Shown: piece by piece, positions 10,446 through 18,588 of the stretch | Position numbering within the stretch: the stretch's first letter is position 1 | Layout: every line of letters starts with the position of its first letter | Source: Sphingobacteriales bacterium | GTDB lineage: Bacteria > Bacteroidota > Bacteroidia > Chitinophagales > UBA2359 | Assembly: GCA_016718845.1 (NCBI GenBank) | Contig: JADKCK010000016.1 | Span: 1-64,000, forward strand | Reading direction: 5' to 3' | DNA: 64,000 nucleotides | Program-made: the position numbers and the translations under genes | Notes under the pieces: model-generated | Databases searched by the model: none | What the model was told of the DNA's origin: nothing | What the model saw: only the letters and a program-made list of their open reading frames with translations

Positions 10446-11141
10446 ATGCCATTACATCATAAAGATAAAGAATGGAGCGAACTGAAATCCGAATCATCGT
10501 GGCGGATTTTCAAAATTATGTCCGAGTTTGTAGAAGGTTTCGAAACCCTTAACAACGTAGGTCCTTGTGTGTCGATATTTGGTAGCGCCCGCACACACCC
10601 CGACCACCCACACTACCAAATGGCAGTTGCCGTAGCCGAGGGCTTGGTAAAAGCAGGCTACGGTATTATTACCGGCGGCGGACCCGGCGCCATGGAAGCT
10701 GGCAACCGAGGGGCTAAAAATGCCAAAGGTAAATCGGTGGGCTTGGGCATTACCCTGCCACACGAACAACGCGTAAACGATTTTGTAGATTTAGACAAAA
10801 TCATCAACCACAAATACTTTTTTGTGCGCAAAGTAATGTTTGTGAAATATGCACAAGCATTTGTGTTTATGCCCGGCGGTTTTGGTACCCTCGACGAGTT
10901 GTTCGAGTGCCTTACGCTGGTGCAAACCCGCAAAATATCGCAAGTGCCAATGGTGCTAATGGGCGTGTCGTTCTGGACAGGTATGTTGCAATGGATGAAA
11001 GACATAGTACTTGACCAAGAACACAATATTAACCCCAACGACCTTGACATGCTGTACCTAACCGACGATGTAGAAGATGCCGTAAACTATGTTAACGCCT
11101 TCTACAAACAAGGCTTGGGCGAGTTGCAACCTAACTTCTAA
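10446..11141 (+). CDS. LOG family protein / TIGR00730 Rossmann-fold nucleotide phosphoribohydrolase
   Basis: 231 residues. Members hydrolyse the N-glycosidic bond of nucleoside 5'-monophosphates, and several act as cytokinin-activating phosphoribohydrolases; older annotation as lysine decarboxylase is misleading. The Rossmann start is VSIFGSARTHPDHPHYQMA, the first glycine motif is GGGPGAMEAGNRGA (residues 77-90), and the active-site motif PGGFGTLDE is at 143-151. It is longer at the N-terminus than plant LOG proteins, as in the Bacteroidota subgroup. It follows the symporter gene by 41 bp and ends before a strong terminator. Confidence 0.9.
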   Translation: MPLHHKDKEWSELKSESSWRIFKIMSEFVEGFETLNNVGPCVSIFGSARTHPDHPHYQMAVAVAEGLVKAGYGIITGGGPGAMEAGNRGAKNAKGKSVGLGITLPHEQRVNDFVDLDKIINHKYFFVRKVMFVKYAQAFVFMPGGFGTLDELFECLTLVQTRKISQVPMVLMGVSFWTGMLQWMKDIVLDQEHNINPNDLDMLYLTDDVEDAVNYVNAFYKQGLGELQPNF

Positions 11142-11254
11142 AATCTATGCTTAAACCATAGGCAAATGCGCCAAATTGTGCCACCCATTGTATTTGTACA
11201 AAAAATGCGTTTGGGTGGCATAAAATTATTATAAAACTGTTGTGTAGAAACATT

Positions 11255-11290
11255 AACTAAGCTTTTGTCAACAAAAGCTTAGTTTTTTTT
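11255..11290 (+). terminator. Strong hairpin terminator after the LOG gene
   Basis: AACTAAGCTTTTGT pairs with ACAAAAGCTTAGTT around almost no loop, followed directly by eight T. Confidence 0.8.
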
Positions 11291-11326
11291 CGCCCTAAAT
11301 CTAAAATTGCAGGTATTGGACGCACT

Positions 11327-11366
11327 TAAAACGCTAATAGGATTTTAAACCCTATTAGCGTTTTAT
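11327..11366. terminator. Second, bidirectional-looking hairpin
   Basis: AAAACGCTAATAGG pairs with CCTATTAGCGTTTT around a 9-base loop. A-rich and T-rich flanks on both sides let it serve either strand. It borders the tandem array that starts at 11374. Confidence 0.6.
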
Positions 11367-11373
11367 AGTATAA

Positions 11374-11696
11374 CGTATCCCGACACGTACCAGACGTATC
11401 CCGACACGTGACAGACGTATCCCGACACGTAACAGACGTGTCCCGACACGTAGGCAGACATGTCCCGACACGTGACGGACGTGTCCCGACACGTAGGAGG
11501 ACGTGTCCCGACACATGACAGACGTGTCCCGACACGTAGGAGGACGTGTCCCGACACGTGACAGACGTGTCCCGACACGTAGGAGGACGTGTCCCGACAC
11601 GTGACAGACATGTCCCGACACGTAGGAGGACGTGTCCCGACACGTGACAGACGTGTCCCGACACGTAGGAGGATATGTCCCGACACGTGATAGACG
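11374..11696. repeat. Tandem array of 15 dyad-symmetric 21/22-bp units
   Basis: Fifteen consecutive units, each holding the dyad ACGTGTCCCGACACGT or a one-base variant. Unit length alternates between 21 bp (linker GACAGA type) and 22 bp (linker AGGAGGA type), so the higher-order period is 43 bp. The first three units carry CGTATC in place of CGTGTC and the last begins TATGTC, so the edges are the most diverged. All three minus-strand frames are open, but only because the unit lacks stops on that strand; no coding signal is evident. Function is unknown; a multi-site protein-binding array or a minisatellite are both possible. Confidence 0.9.
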
Positions 11697-11709
11697 TTTA
11701 TGTATTTAT

Positions 11710-11740
11710 CCCCCCCTCGAAGGGGGGGCAAGGGGGGGTA
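11710..11740. repeat. C7/G7 inverted repeat
   Basis: CCCCCCCTCGAAGGGGGGG is followed by a second G7 tract. This is a short GC-only island in an AT-rich spacer next to the dyad array. Such tracts recur as dispersed intergenic sequence in Bacteroidota; no role is known to me. Confidence 0.5.
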
Positions 11741-11741
11741 A

Positions 11742-12026
11742 AAAAAATAAATGTGTTAGGAAGTGTGCCAAAACTAAGCAAGTTTAAAAAAGTTTTAGTA
11801 CCTTTGCATTTATAAAAGTGGTGAAGGAGCGAAAAGAGTAAAATAATGCAAAGTTTGCACATTTCAACATTGCCACGTTGCAAAATGGCACGCAGATTTT
11901 CATGTTTTTTCATGATTATCCTGATAAATCTGTGCGCTATAATCACTATTGGTTTACAGACGTAGCAGTGCTACGTCTCTACAATTACCACAACACAAAA
12001 ATCATCATCATCATAAAAAATTTACG
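11742..12026. other. Spacer upstream of the metalloprotease gene
   Basis: About 285 bp. It contains a possible -7 element, TACCTTTG, at 11799-11806 on the plus strand, and a perfect 10-bp inverted repeat with a 1-nt centre at 11958-11978 (AGACGTAGCA and its complement). No ORF here is convincing. Confidence 0.4.
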
Positions 12027-12107
12027 ATGAAAAGAACCAATTTTTTATCCATTTTCAAGCTGCAAAACGCAGCAAGTACTTTACCCGCTAACCTCTTACA
12101 TATAGGA

Positions 12108-12115
12108 GGGGGGGG
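12108..12115 (+). promoter_or_regulatory. G8 homopolymer at the 5' end of the metalloprotease gene
   Basis: Eight consecutive G. An ATG at 12027 opens a 32-codon frame (MKRTNFLSIFKLQNAAS) that crosses the tract and stops at a TAG at 12120. Adding or removing the right number of G would fuse it to the 12133 frame. The tract also supplies the purine-rich sequence (GGAGGGG) just ahead of the 12133 start. Confidence 0.5.
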
Positions 12116-12132
12116 TAATATGTAGACTGGCT

Positions 12133-15100
12133 ATGGTTTTTCTTACCATGTGGTTATTTAATAACCAAACAGTAGTTAATGCGCAGCAACCCATGCAGGT
12201 CGAATGTTTGGGTGTGCTGACACCTAACCCATCGGTGTTGATGCAAGATTGCGACAACCTGTCGGCAACTTATCAACAAAAGTATTACTTGCAGGATACC
12301 TACAAACCAACACCTGCAAATTACTTGGATATCCCCGTGAAAACAATCCGCATCAATTTTCACGTTATCCAAAACACAGGTGCAACGCCCAACAATTTTT
12401 TAGACACTCCCGCCGACCGTGCCTTTTTGGAATCGGTTGTTACAGAACCTAATGCACAAGGTATAAATTATGGTTACGAGCATTTAGGTCCATCGGTACG
12501 CCCCCAAACTTGTGTATGCGGCAGCAATTGCAACATACCCGACAGCCGAATAAGATTTGTGCTAAAAGGTATTTATTTTCATGTTAATGATGGTACCATA
12601 GATAATAATGGTGTTGTTACCTATTCTAATGCCTTTTATGCAGCTAACAGCGTAAATCCAGACCAAGAAATTAACATTTTCATGAAACCCGTAGCGGGCG
12701 GTGCTGTAGGTGCAGGCTCGTATTTAGGGGGTACTATTGCAACTTCTGCAACCGCGCCTCATCAGGTAACAACCGATATACTTTCGATACGCTGCAATAA
12801 TTATTATTTACCCTATACAACAGGGGCTCAATGGCAAGCAAGGGCAGCCATTGCTGGTAATTTACGCCACGAGTTAGGACATTCTTTGGGATTGAAACAT
12901 ACCTACGAGCCAACACCATCGCCCGAAAGTAATAATCCTATTACCAAAGATTTTTTGAGTGATGTATTTGGTGCAGGAACCCTTGCTTGCCCAAACGATG
13001 CTTGGCATCAATACGAAGGAGCAGGAGGTTGTACCATACCAGCCGGGCAACCTCACTCGTGTACCAACAATATGTTGGGTACTTCGTGGTGGGCGGGCGA
13101 TTATCTGTCGCCACAACAATTGGGCAGAATACAACGAAACTTGCGCATTAACAGCATCAGAAAATATGTTGATGGCTGCCCGTATAGCAATATACCTTGG
13201 CTAGTTACCCAAAACGAAACGTGGGACTTTGATATCAGAATGTACGAAGACATAATTGTAAAACAGGGTAATACGCTAACCATTAGTTGTGCAGTTAGAA
13301 TGCCCAAAGATGGTAAAATTATTGTAGAACGAGGAGCCAAACTTATTATTGATGGCGGCACCATTACTAACTCCTGCGATGGCGAAAGATGGAGCGGCAT
13401 ACAAGTATGGGGCAATACAGCCGTACAGCACACAACCTTATTTGGCGTGCCTAATGCCAATAACCTAAGTGTAGCTGCCTACGAAAACTTGGTATTAGCC
13501 GGCAATAGCCCAGGTATGGTGATACTTAAAAACGATGCCTTAGTCGAAAATGGCAACATCAATACCCTTGTCACCGACCGATTAGACGGCTATTTTCCAA
13601 CTTACTACGGAGGCATTGTGTATGCCGAAAACAGCACTTTTAGCAACTGCCGCAAAGCCGTAGCTTTTATGAAGTACGATTTTGAAAACTTTAGCCAGTT
13701 CCGTAACTGTGTGTTTGAAACTAATGTAGCAGCCACTACTTTTGAAGGAGTAACTATTTGGAATTGCAAAGGCATAAAACTGGGTAACTGCACCTTTAAC
13801 TATCTAGGAGCAACCTCCGACCCTAACACCCGAACAGGTATTACAACCACCGATGCCTCGGTAGGTATATATGGTTGCACTTTTAATAAATTGGGTACAG
13901 GTATAGATACCTACGGACCCAACCTTAGCATAGTAAAAGTAAAGCTAAACCCGCTAACTAATACCCGGAATACCTTTACCAAAAACCACCTTGGCATATT
14001 TAACCACGGTGTAACACAACTGATAGTAGAAGATAGCGATTTTTCGTCTACTAACCTCATCGACGATATTGGCATAGTAATGATAGGGCAAACAAGCAGC
14101 AGCATAGAGGGCAATACTTTTAGCACCCTATATACAGGTGTTGCCACACGCAGTACAGGCAGTGCCTTAAATAACCTAAACTGCAACACCGCCACTAACT
14201 GCGACCATGGTTTTTTTATACTTGACCAAAACACAAACCTAAAATTCCCTGCCAACGATTTTACTACCGCAACATCCGACATTACACTTGGCTCTTTAAC
14301 CACCACAGGCAGTGTAGCTTTTTCGCAAGGTAGCATAAATAACCCTTTCTTTAACTTGTTTAGTACGGCTACCAGTACCCTACATATAGAAACAGAGAAC
14401 TTTGGCGGCGGTGCTACCACATCGTTCAATTATTACCACCCAAGCGCAAACTTAAACCCACGTTTAGCCCCCAAATGCTCGCTCACCGACCCATCGGCAA
14501 GTTGTACTACCTTGTTCAACTACAACTCATTTGAAGCCGTTATTCTTGATCCAAATACAATTATTCCCAAATGTATACCTGTTGTGGGTGGCAATACAGC
14601 TTTAATAGCCTCAAATTGCAAAACCATTGAGTGCTACGAGGCAGCCCGCCTATATGCCGAGCAGCTAAAAAGCAACATTGATGCAGGCGACAAAGCCGAT
14701 TTATTGAACGACTTAGCAACTGCCCCCGACAACGATGCCACCTACCAAAAATACAAAGATGCAAGCCCTTTTCTAAGCGATGAAGTGCTGCTAGAAGTAG
14801 CAAAAAACCTGCAAATGACCGAGTGGAAACGCTACGATTTATTGGTGCGCAATGCCCCCCTTAGCGATGCAGTGATGGACGAGGTACAAAACGAAGTATC
14901 GGCATACATCTACCAAATTTTGTACAACCTAAAATACTACCTTAGCCTGTCGGAGCGCAACAAATTAGAAGTGCGCATTAGCGACGAAGAAACTAAAAAA
15001 GGCTTAATACTACAGGCTTTGTTAGAGCAGTACCAAGACGAAAAAGACTTTGTAGCCATGCAAAACCTACTCGAAACCGACAACACCTTATCGTCGTTGC

Positions 15101-15696
15101 AAGCCCTAATAGGCATGAAACTACAAAATGGCGATTTAGCTCAAGCCCAAGGCATTATTAATGCCCTGCCCACTACCACCCCCACCGACGAAGAGTACAA
15201 ACAAATACAACAACTAAACTACGACCGTTTGGCACTTGATGGCAACTTTACCCTAAGCCCCGAACAAACCGAATGGCTACAACAAATAGCCTACACCGGA
15301 AACACCAATGCAGGCTATGCACAATCGTTGTTGAACATACTAACCGGACAAAAATTTGATTTTGTGCTACCCCAATACCCTATATCCGAAGGCAAAACAA
15401 GCCCACGGCGCCCATTACCTACCGCCCCATTATGGAGCAGCAACGACTACAACAACCTACAAATTACGCCCAACCCTACTGCCCAATTAGCCACCATATA
15501 CCTACCCCCTACGGTAGGCAACCAGCTATTGTTACTACACCTATACAATACCAATGGCAACTTAGTAAAAACCCTATTTGCCCAAAGCGGACAACGCATA
15601 GTGCCAATAGATGTAAGCCTACTACCCGAAGGTATATACCTACTAAGCACCGACCAAGCTAACATACCACCTGCCAAACTGCTAATTAAGCGTTAA
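12133..15696 (+). CDS. Secreted M43-like zinc metalloprotease with T9SS type A sorting domain
   Basis: 1187 residues. A hydrophobic leader ends NNQTVVNA before QQP. The metallopeptidase domain holds the zinc motif HELGHSLGLKH at residues 246-256 and a downstream NNML that probably forms the Met-turn, like pappalysin-type (M43) metzincins. Then comes a Cys-poor region with parallel beta-helix character (about 400-760, repeated short strands such as TFNKLGTGI), a helical region rich in QALL/EQ (about 830-1070), and a C-terminal T9SS domain: ITPNPTAQLATIYLP near 1110, ending LPEGIYLLSTDQ and KLLIKR. The protein should therefore be exported across the outer membrane and attached or released. The start at 12133 gives a leader with no positive charge; in-frame codons upstream encode CRLA, and the frame from 12027 could be joined through the G8 tract. 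First gene of a three-gene cargo group. Confidence 0.85.
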   Translation: MVFLTMWLFNNQTVVNAQQPMQVECLGVLTPNPSVLMQDCDNLSATYQQKYYLQDTYKPTPANYLDIPVKTIRINFHVIQNTGATPNNFLDTPADRAFLESVVTEPNAQGINYGYEHLGPSVRPQTCVCGSNCNIPDSRIRFVLKGIYFHVNDGTIDNNGVVTYSNAFYAANSVNPDQEINIFMKPVAGGAVGAGSYLGGTIATSATAPHQVTTDILSIRCNNYYLPYTTGAQWQARAAIAGNLRHELGHSLGLKHTYEPTPSPESNNPITKDFLSDVFGAGTLACPNDAWHQYEGAGGCTIPAGQPHSCTNNMLGTSWWAGDYLSPQQLGRIQRNLRINSIRKYVDGCPYSNIPWLVTQNETWDFDIRMYEDIIVKQGNTLTISCAVRMPKDGKIIVERGAKLIIDGGTITNSCDGERWSGIQVWGNTAVQHTTLFGVPNANNLSVAAYENLVLAGNSPGMVILKNDALVENGNINTLVTDRLDGYFPTYYGGIVYAENSTFSNCRKAVAFMKYDFENFSQFRNCVFETNVAATTFEGVTIWNCKGIKLGNCTFNYLGATSDPNTRTGITTTDASVGIYGCTFNKLGTGIDTYGPNLSIVKVKLNPLTNTRNTFTKNHLGIFNHGVTQLIVEDSDFSSTNLIDDIGIVMIGQTSSSIEGNTFSTLYTGVATRSTGSALNNLNCNTATNCDHGFFILDQNTNLKFPANDFTTATSDITLGSLTTTGSVAFSQGSINNPFFNLFSTATSTLHIETENFGGGATTSFNYYHPSANLNPRLAPKCSLTDPSASCTTLFNYNSFEAVILDPNTIIPKCIPVVGGNTALIASNCKTIECYEAARLYAEQLKSNIDAGDKADLLNDLATAPDNDATYQKYKDASPFLSDEVLLEVAKNLQMTEWKRYDLLVRNAPLSDAVMDEVQNEVSAYIYQILYNLKYYLSLSERNKLEVRISDEETKKGLILQALLEQYQDEKDFVAMQNLLETDNTLSSLQALIGMKLQNGDLAQAQGIINALPTTTPTDEEYKQIQQLNYDRLALDGNFTLSPEQTEWLQQIAYTGNTNAGYAQSLLNILTGQKFDFVLPQYPISEGKTSPRRPLPTAPLWSSNDYNNLQITPNPTAQLATIYLPPTVGNQLLLLHLYNTNGNLVKTLFAQSGQRIVPIDVSLLPEGIYLLSTDQANIPPAKLLIKR

Positions 15697-15710
15697 GCAC
15701 CTAATTATTT

Positions 15711-15750
15711 AACTTGAGTGCTATGTTTAGCCATAGCACTTAAGTTTTTC
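15711..15750 (+). terminator. Hairpin terminator after the metalloprotease gene
   Basis: AACTTGAGTGCTATG pairs with CATAGCACTTAAGTT (one mismatch) around TTTAGC and is followed by a T run. Confidence 0.65.
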
Positions 15751-15768
15751 AATAACCCTTAAACGTTA

Positions 15769-17310
15769 ATGAGCATGAAAAACTTAATTTTTTTGATGGC
15801 AGGTTTATTTTTAGGCTTAAACCTAATAGCACAAAACACATTTAGCACCAGTATAGACCCCAATGGCGAACATACAAATAATAACGGAGCTGTGATTATG
15901 GATAATGGTGATGGATTTGTAATAGTAAGTGCCTCTATTTGCGACCAAAGTACAGTTAGCTGCCTCCATTTAATAAAAACCGATTACAATGGCGTACCAC
16001 TTTGGAGTAATAACTTTATTAAGTACCCTTATGGGCTACGAGGTGCAGGAAGAGGGTTAATTAAAAAACAAGACGGAAATTTCGCATTATTTACTATAGA
16101 AAACACCATAGGTATAGATGGAGAATATCATCCATTTTTGTTAAATATAGCTCCAAACGGAGATAGCCTTTCTGCAATTTCGTTCGGTACAAATGTAGTA
16201 TCAGTGGCTAGCCAAAGTATTTTTGAGTGTAATAATAACGATTTTGTAGCTCTTTATACATCGGGTGTATTTCAGCAATCTTCACAAGCTGTTTTGCAAC
16301 AAGTATTTGCCAACGGCACATTAGGTTGGTCAAAAACATTCGCACCTACTAATTCCACAAATGGTATTTCGTTAGACAAGATGCATGATGATGGTTTTGC
16401 GCTAAGTTTATTTGTTCAAAACACAAACGATCTTAGTGAAATAAGAGCAAACATTATCCGCACCAATGCTGTAGGCGATACACTTTGGAGCAAATGGCTA
16501 CCAAATACCGTCGACCTTGATTATGCTCCGCTACCCTTTATTGCTGTACAAGCCAACCACAATATTGCAGCAGTATGGGCAGTAGATACTTTTTTGTATG
16601 TGCCCGGCGAGGGTTTGTATAATCGGTATCCGCCTACGGTGTTTTGCTTAAGCCCAAACGGAGATTTGCTCTGGAAACACGTTTTTGTTACCATTGGCTG
16701 GAAAACCATAACCAGCCTACGCCCTGCTGCCAATGGCGACATTATAGGTTGCGGCTTTTACGATGGCGATGGCTCGGGTTTTATGTTTAGGTTGTCGCCC
16801 ACAGGCGAGCTACTCTGGGAGCATAAATACTATAACCCCATTAATACCACCAATGCCTTTATGTTTTTCGATTTGGTAGAAACCCACCAAGGTGGCATAG
16901 CCGCAACAGGGATAGTTTTTACCGATACAGAACAGGGTGGCATTGATAACGATGTTGGGCTACTGTTAGTAGATGCCAATGGCTGCATTAGCGGCAGTTG
17001 CGAAGACACCATTTACCTATCGACAAGCAACGAGGGGCAAGCATGGTTTAACCTCAACAAACCGCGTTTTGTGGTGTCGCCAAACCCTGTTAGCAACCAA
17101 GCCAATTTGTTATACCAGCTTTCGCCCAATACGCAACAAGCCCAATTGCTTATCCACGATGTTTGGGGCAGAGAGCTAGCCGCCTATACCTTATCGGCAC
17201 AAGAGCAAAATTTTAGCTTCGATACCCACTTGTTGCCCAATGGTATATACATATACTCGGTGTGGGCTAATAAGCAACGCATCTACACCAACAAATTCAT
17301 CAAACAATAA
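15769..17310 (+). CDS. T9SS type A sorting domain-containing protein, beta-propeller-like
   Basis: 513 residues. The signal peptide is MKNLIFLMAGLFLGLNLIAQ (the ATG at 15775 is the better start; 15769 adds MS). The body has repeated blades of the type GDTLWSKWLP, NGDLLWKHVF and TGELLWEHKY, resembling secreted propeller proteins of Bacteroidota. The C-terminal sorting domain begins VVSPNPVSNQANLLYQLSPN (about residue 430), continues with VWGRELAAY and NGIYIYSVW, and ends KFIKQ. No enzymatic motif is seen. The next gene starts 12 bp later, so the two are probably cotranscribed. Confidence 0.8.
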   Translation: MSMKNLIFLMAGLFLGLNLIAQNTFSTSIDPNGEHTNNNGAVIMDNGDGFVIVSASICDQSTVSCLHLIKTDYNGVPLWSNNFIKYPYGLRGAGRGLIKKQDGNFALFTIENTIGIDGEYHPFLLNIAPNGDSLSAISFGTNVVSVASQSIFECNNNDFVALYTSGVFQQSSQAVLQQVFANGTLGWSKTFAPTNSTNGISLDKMHDDGFALSLFVQNTNDLSEIRANIIRTNAVGDTLWSKWLPNTVDLDYAPLPFIAVQANHNIAAVWAVDTFLYVPGEGLYNRYPPTVFCLSPNGDLLWKHVFVTIGWKTITSLRPAANGDIIGCGFYDGDGSGFMFRLSPTGELLWEHKYYNPINTTNAFMFFDLVETHQGGIAATGIVFTDTEQGGIDNDVGLLLVDANGCISGSCEDTIYLSTSNEGQAWFNLNKPRFVVSPNPVSNQANLLYQLSPNTQQAQLLIHDVWGRELAAYTLSAQEQNFSFDTHLLPNGIYIYSVWANKQRIYTNKFIKQ

Positions 17311-17322
17311 ACCCCACAAACC

Positions 17323-18213
17323 ATGAAAAACTTAAGGCTGTTGTTTTGCTTGTTGTTTGTTCCGCAAGCGGCTTTGTTTGCTCAAACTAATTTTCCGTTT
17401 CCCGATGCTGATGCTGTTTGGTCGGTTTGTGCAAAAACCCAATATTGGTTCGATACTTACGCCGACAACCATAAATATACAGTTATGGGCGATTCGGTGC
17501 TAAATGGCATCGTGTACAAAAAATATTATCATTGCCCTGACTCTATCCTAAATCCCAACCAACTTAGCTTTTATGCTTTGCTGCGCGAAGATACCCAAGC
17601 ACAACACTCGTATGTGGTGTATAACGGCGAGGCTACCGAACAACTACTCTACGATTTTTCGTTTGCAGTAGGCGACACCCTCCTCGACCCCATTTATTAT
17701 TTAGGTTGGTGGTTTATCACCGAGCCAATTATAGTTACTCAAATTACCTTTGATAACGAAGGTAGAAAGCAAATACACCTAAACACTTGGAACAATGAAG
17801 TTTGGATAGAAGGCATTGGTAGCACAAAGGGTTTGTTTAACCGTACTCATCAGCCGCTATTAGACGAACCCGAATTAGAATTACTATGCTTTGAACAATC
17901 GGGCGAGCTGATTTACCAAAAGTACGAAGGACAGTGTTACTACCAAAACATAACAGGCATATCAAAACCCACCAAACAGGCGTTTAAGGTGGCAATTAAT
18001 GCGGCTAATAATCAATTGTTTATTGGTTCGCCCTTATCCGAGCAGGCAACTTTGGCTTTGTACGATGTATTGGGCAGATTGGTTTTACAACAAACCTTAT
18101 CGCCAAACAGCACTATTGTTGGTATCGAGCAATTGCCCGCAGGGGTTTATCTGTACCAAATTAGCTACCAAAAACAAACTTTGCAACGCGGAAAAGTGAG
18201 TGTAGCAAGGTAA
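17323..18213 (+). CDS. T9SS type A sorting domain-containing protein
   Basis: 296 residues. The signal peptide MKNLRLLFCLLFVPQAALFA is cleaved before QTNFPF. The middle portion (about 25-210) has the pattern of a family of secreted Bacteroidota proteins, with WFDTYADNHKYTVMGDSV, NGIVYKKYYHC and WIEGIGSTKGLF. The C-terminal sorting domain holds LYDVLGRLVLQQTLSPN and LPAGVYLYQIS and ends KVSVAR. Function is unknown. It is 12 bp downstream of the preceding cargo gene and ends in a terminator. Confidence 0.8.
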   Translation: MKNLRLLFCLLFVPQAALFAQTNFPFPDADAVWSVCAKTQYWFDTYADNHKYTVMGDSVLNGIVYKKYYHCPDSILNPNQLSFYALLREDTQAQHSYVVYNGEATEQLLYDFSFAVGDTLLDPIYYLGWWFITEPIIVTQITFDNEGRKQIHLNTWNNEVWIEGIGSTKGLFNRTHQPLLDEPELELLCFEQSGELIYQKYEGQCYYQNITGISKPTKQAFKVAINAANNQLFIGSPLSEQATLALYDVLGRLVLQQTLSPNSTIVGIEQLPAGVYLYQISYQKQTLQRGKVSVAR

Positions 18214-18259
18214 AACAAAAAACAGCAAAAACCAATCTTGGCTTTTGCTGTTTTTTGTT
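18214..18259 (+). terminator. Hairpin terminator after the cargo gene pair
   Basis: AACAAAAAACAGCAAAA pairs with TTTTGCTGTTTTTTGTT around a 12-base loop. Confidence 0.75.
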
Positions 18260-18280
18260 ATTTTGGTTGATGCGTAACCT

Positions 18281-18568
18281 TGATAAAGACCTTGAAAAGT
18301 TTCAGCCTTTATTCACAAGGCGTGGTCATAGTGAGCTTGTCGAACTAAAAAATAAAACACAACAAGAGACACAGAGAACACAGAGAAGAACGAGTTTCGT
18401 TTTTTTTAGTGTCTCGGTTATAAACTAAAAAATAACAAATAACAAATAAAAAAAACATTATAGCATATACCCCAAAAAGCTCCGTGTTCTCTGTGTCTCC
18501 GTTGTAAATTTAAAAAACAAGCTGGTGTAAATTGAGCAGCTATTTACTACTTTTCAAGGTCAGTATCA
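18281..18568. repeat. MITE-like element, family 2, copy with both ends
   Basis: 288 bp bounded by imperfect 20-bp terminal inverted repeats. The left end is TGATAAAGACCTTGAAAAGT (18281-18300) and the right end is ACTTTTCAAGGTCAGTATCA (18549-18568); they pair at 18 of 20 positions. Inside is a second inverted pair, ACACAGAGAACACAGAGAA near 18370 and TTCTCTGTGTCTC near 18488. No ORF. The same left end occurs at 36128 and 41328. It fills the spacer between convergent genes. Confidence 0.65.
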
Positions 18569-18588
18569 CAAACTACCTCAACAATCAA

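Noticed and set aside
11326..11731. Minus-strand proteins through the dyad array (SGHVCHVSGHV type)
   Set aside because: All three frames are open only because the repeat has no stop on that strand. There is no ribosome site, and the 43-bp period shifts frame each cycle.
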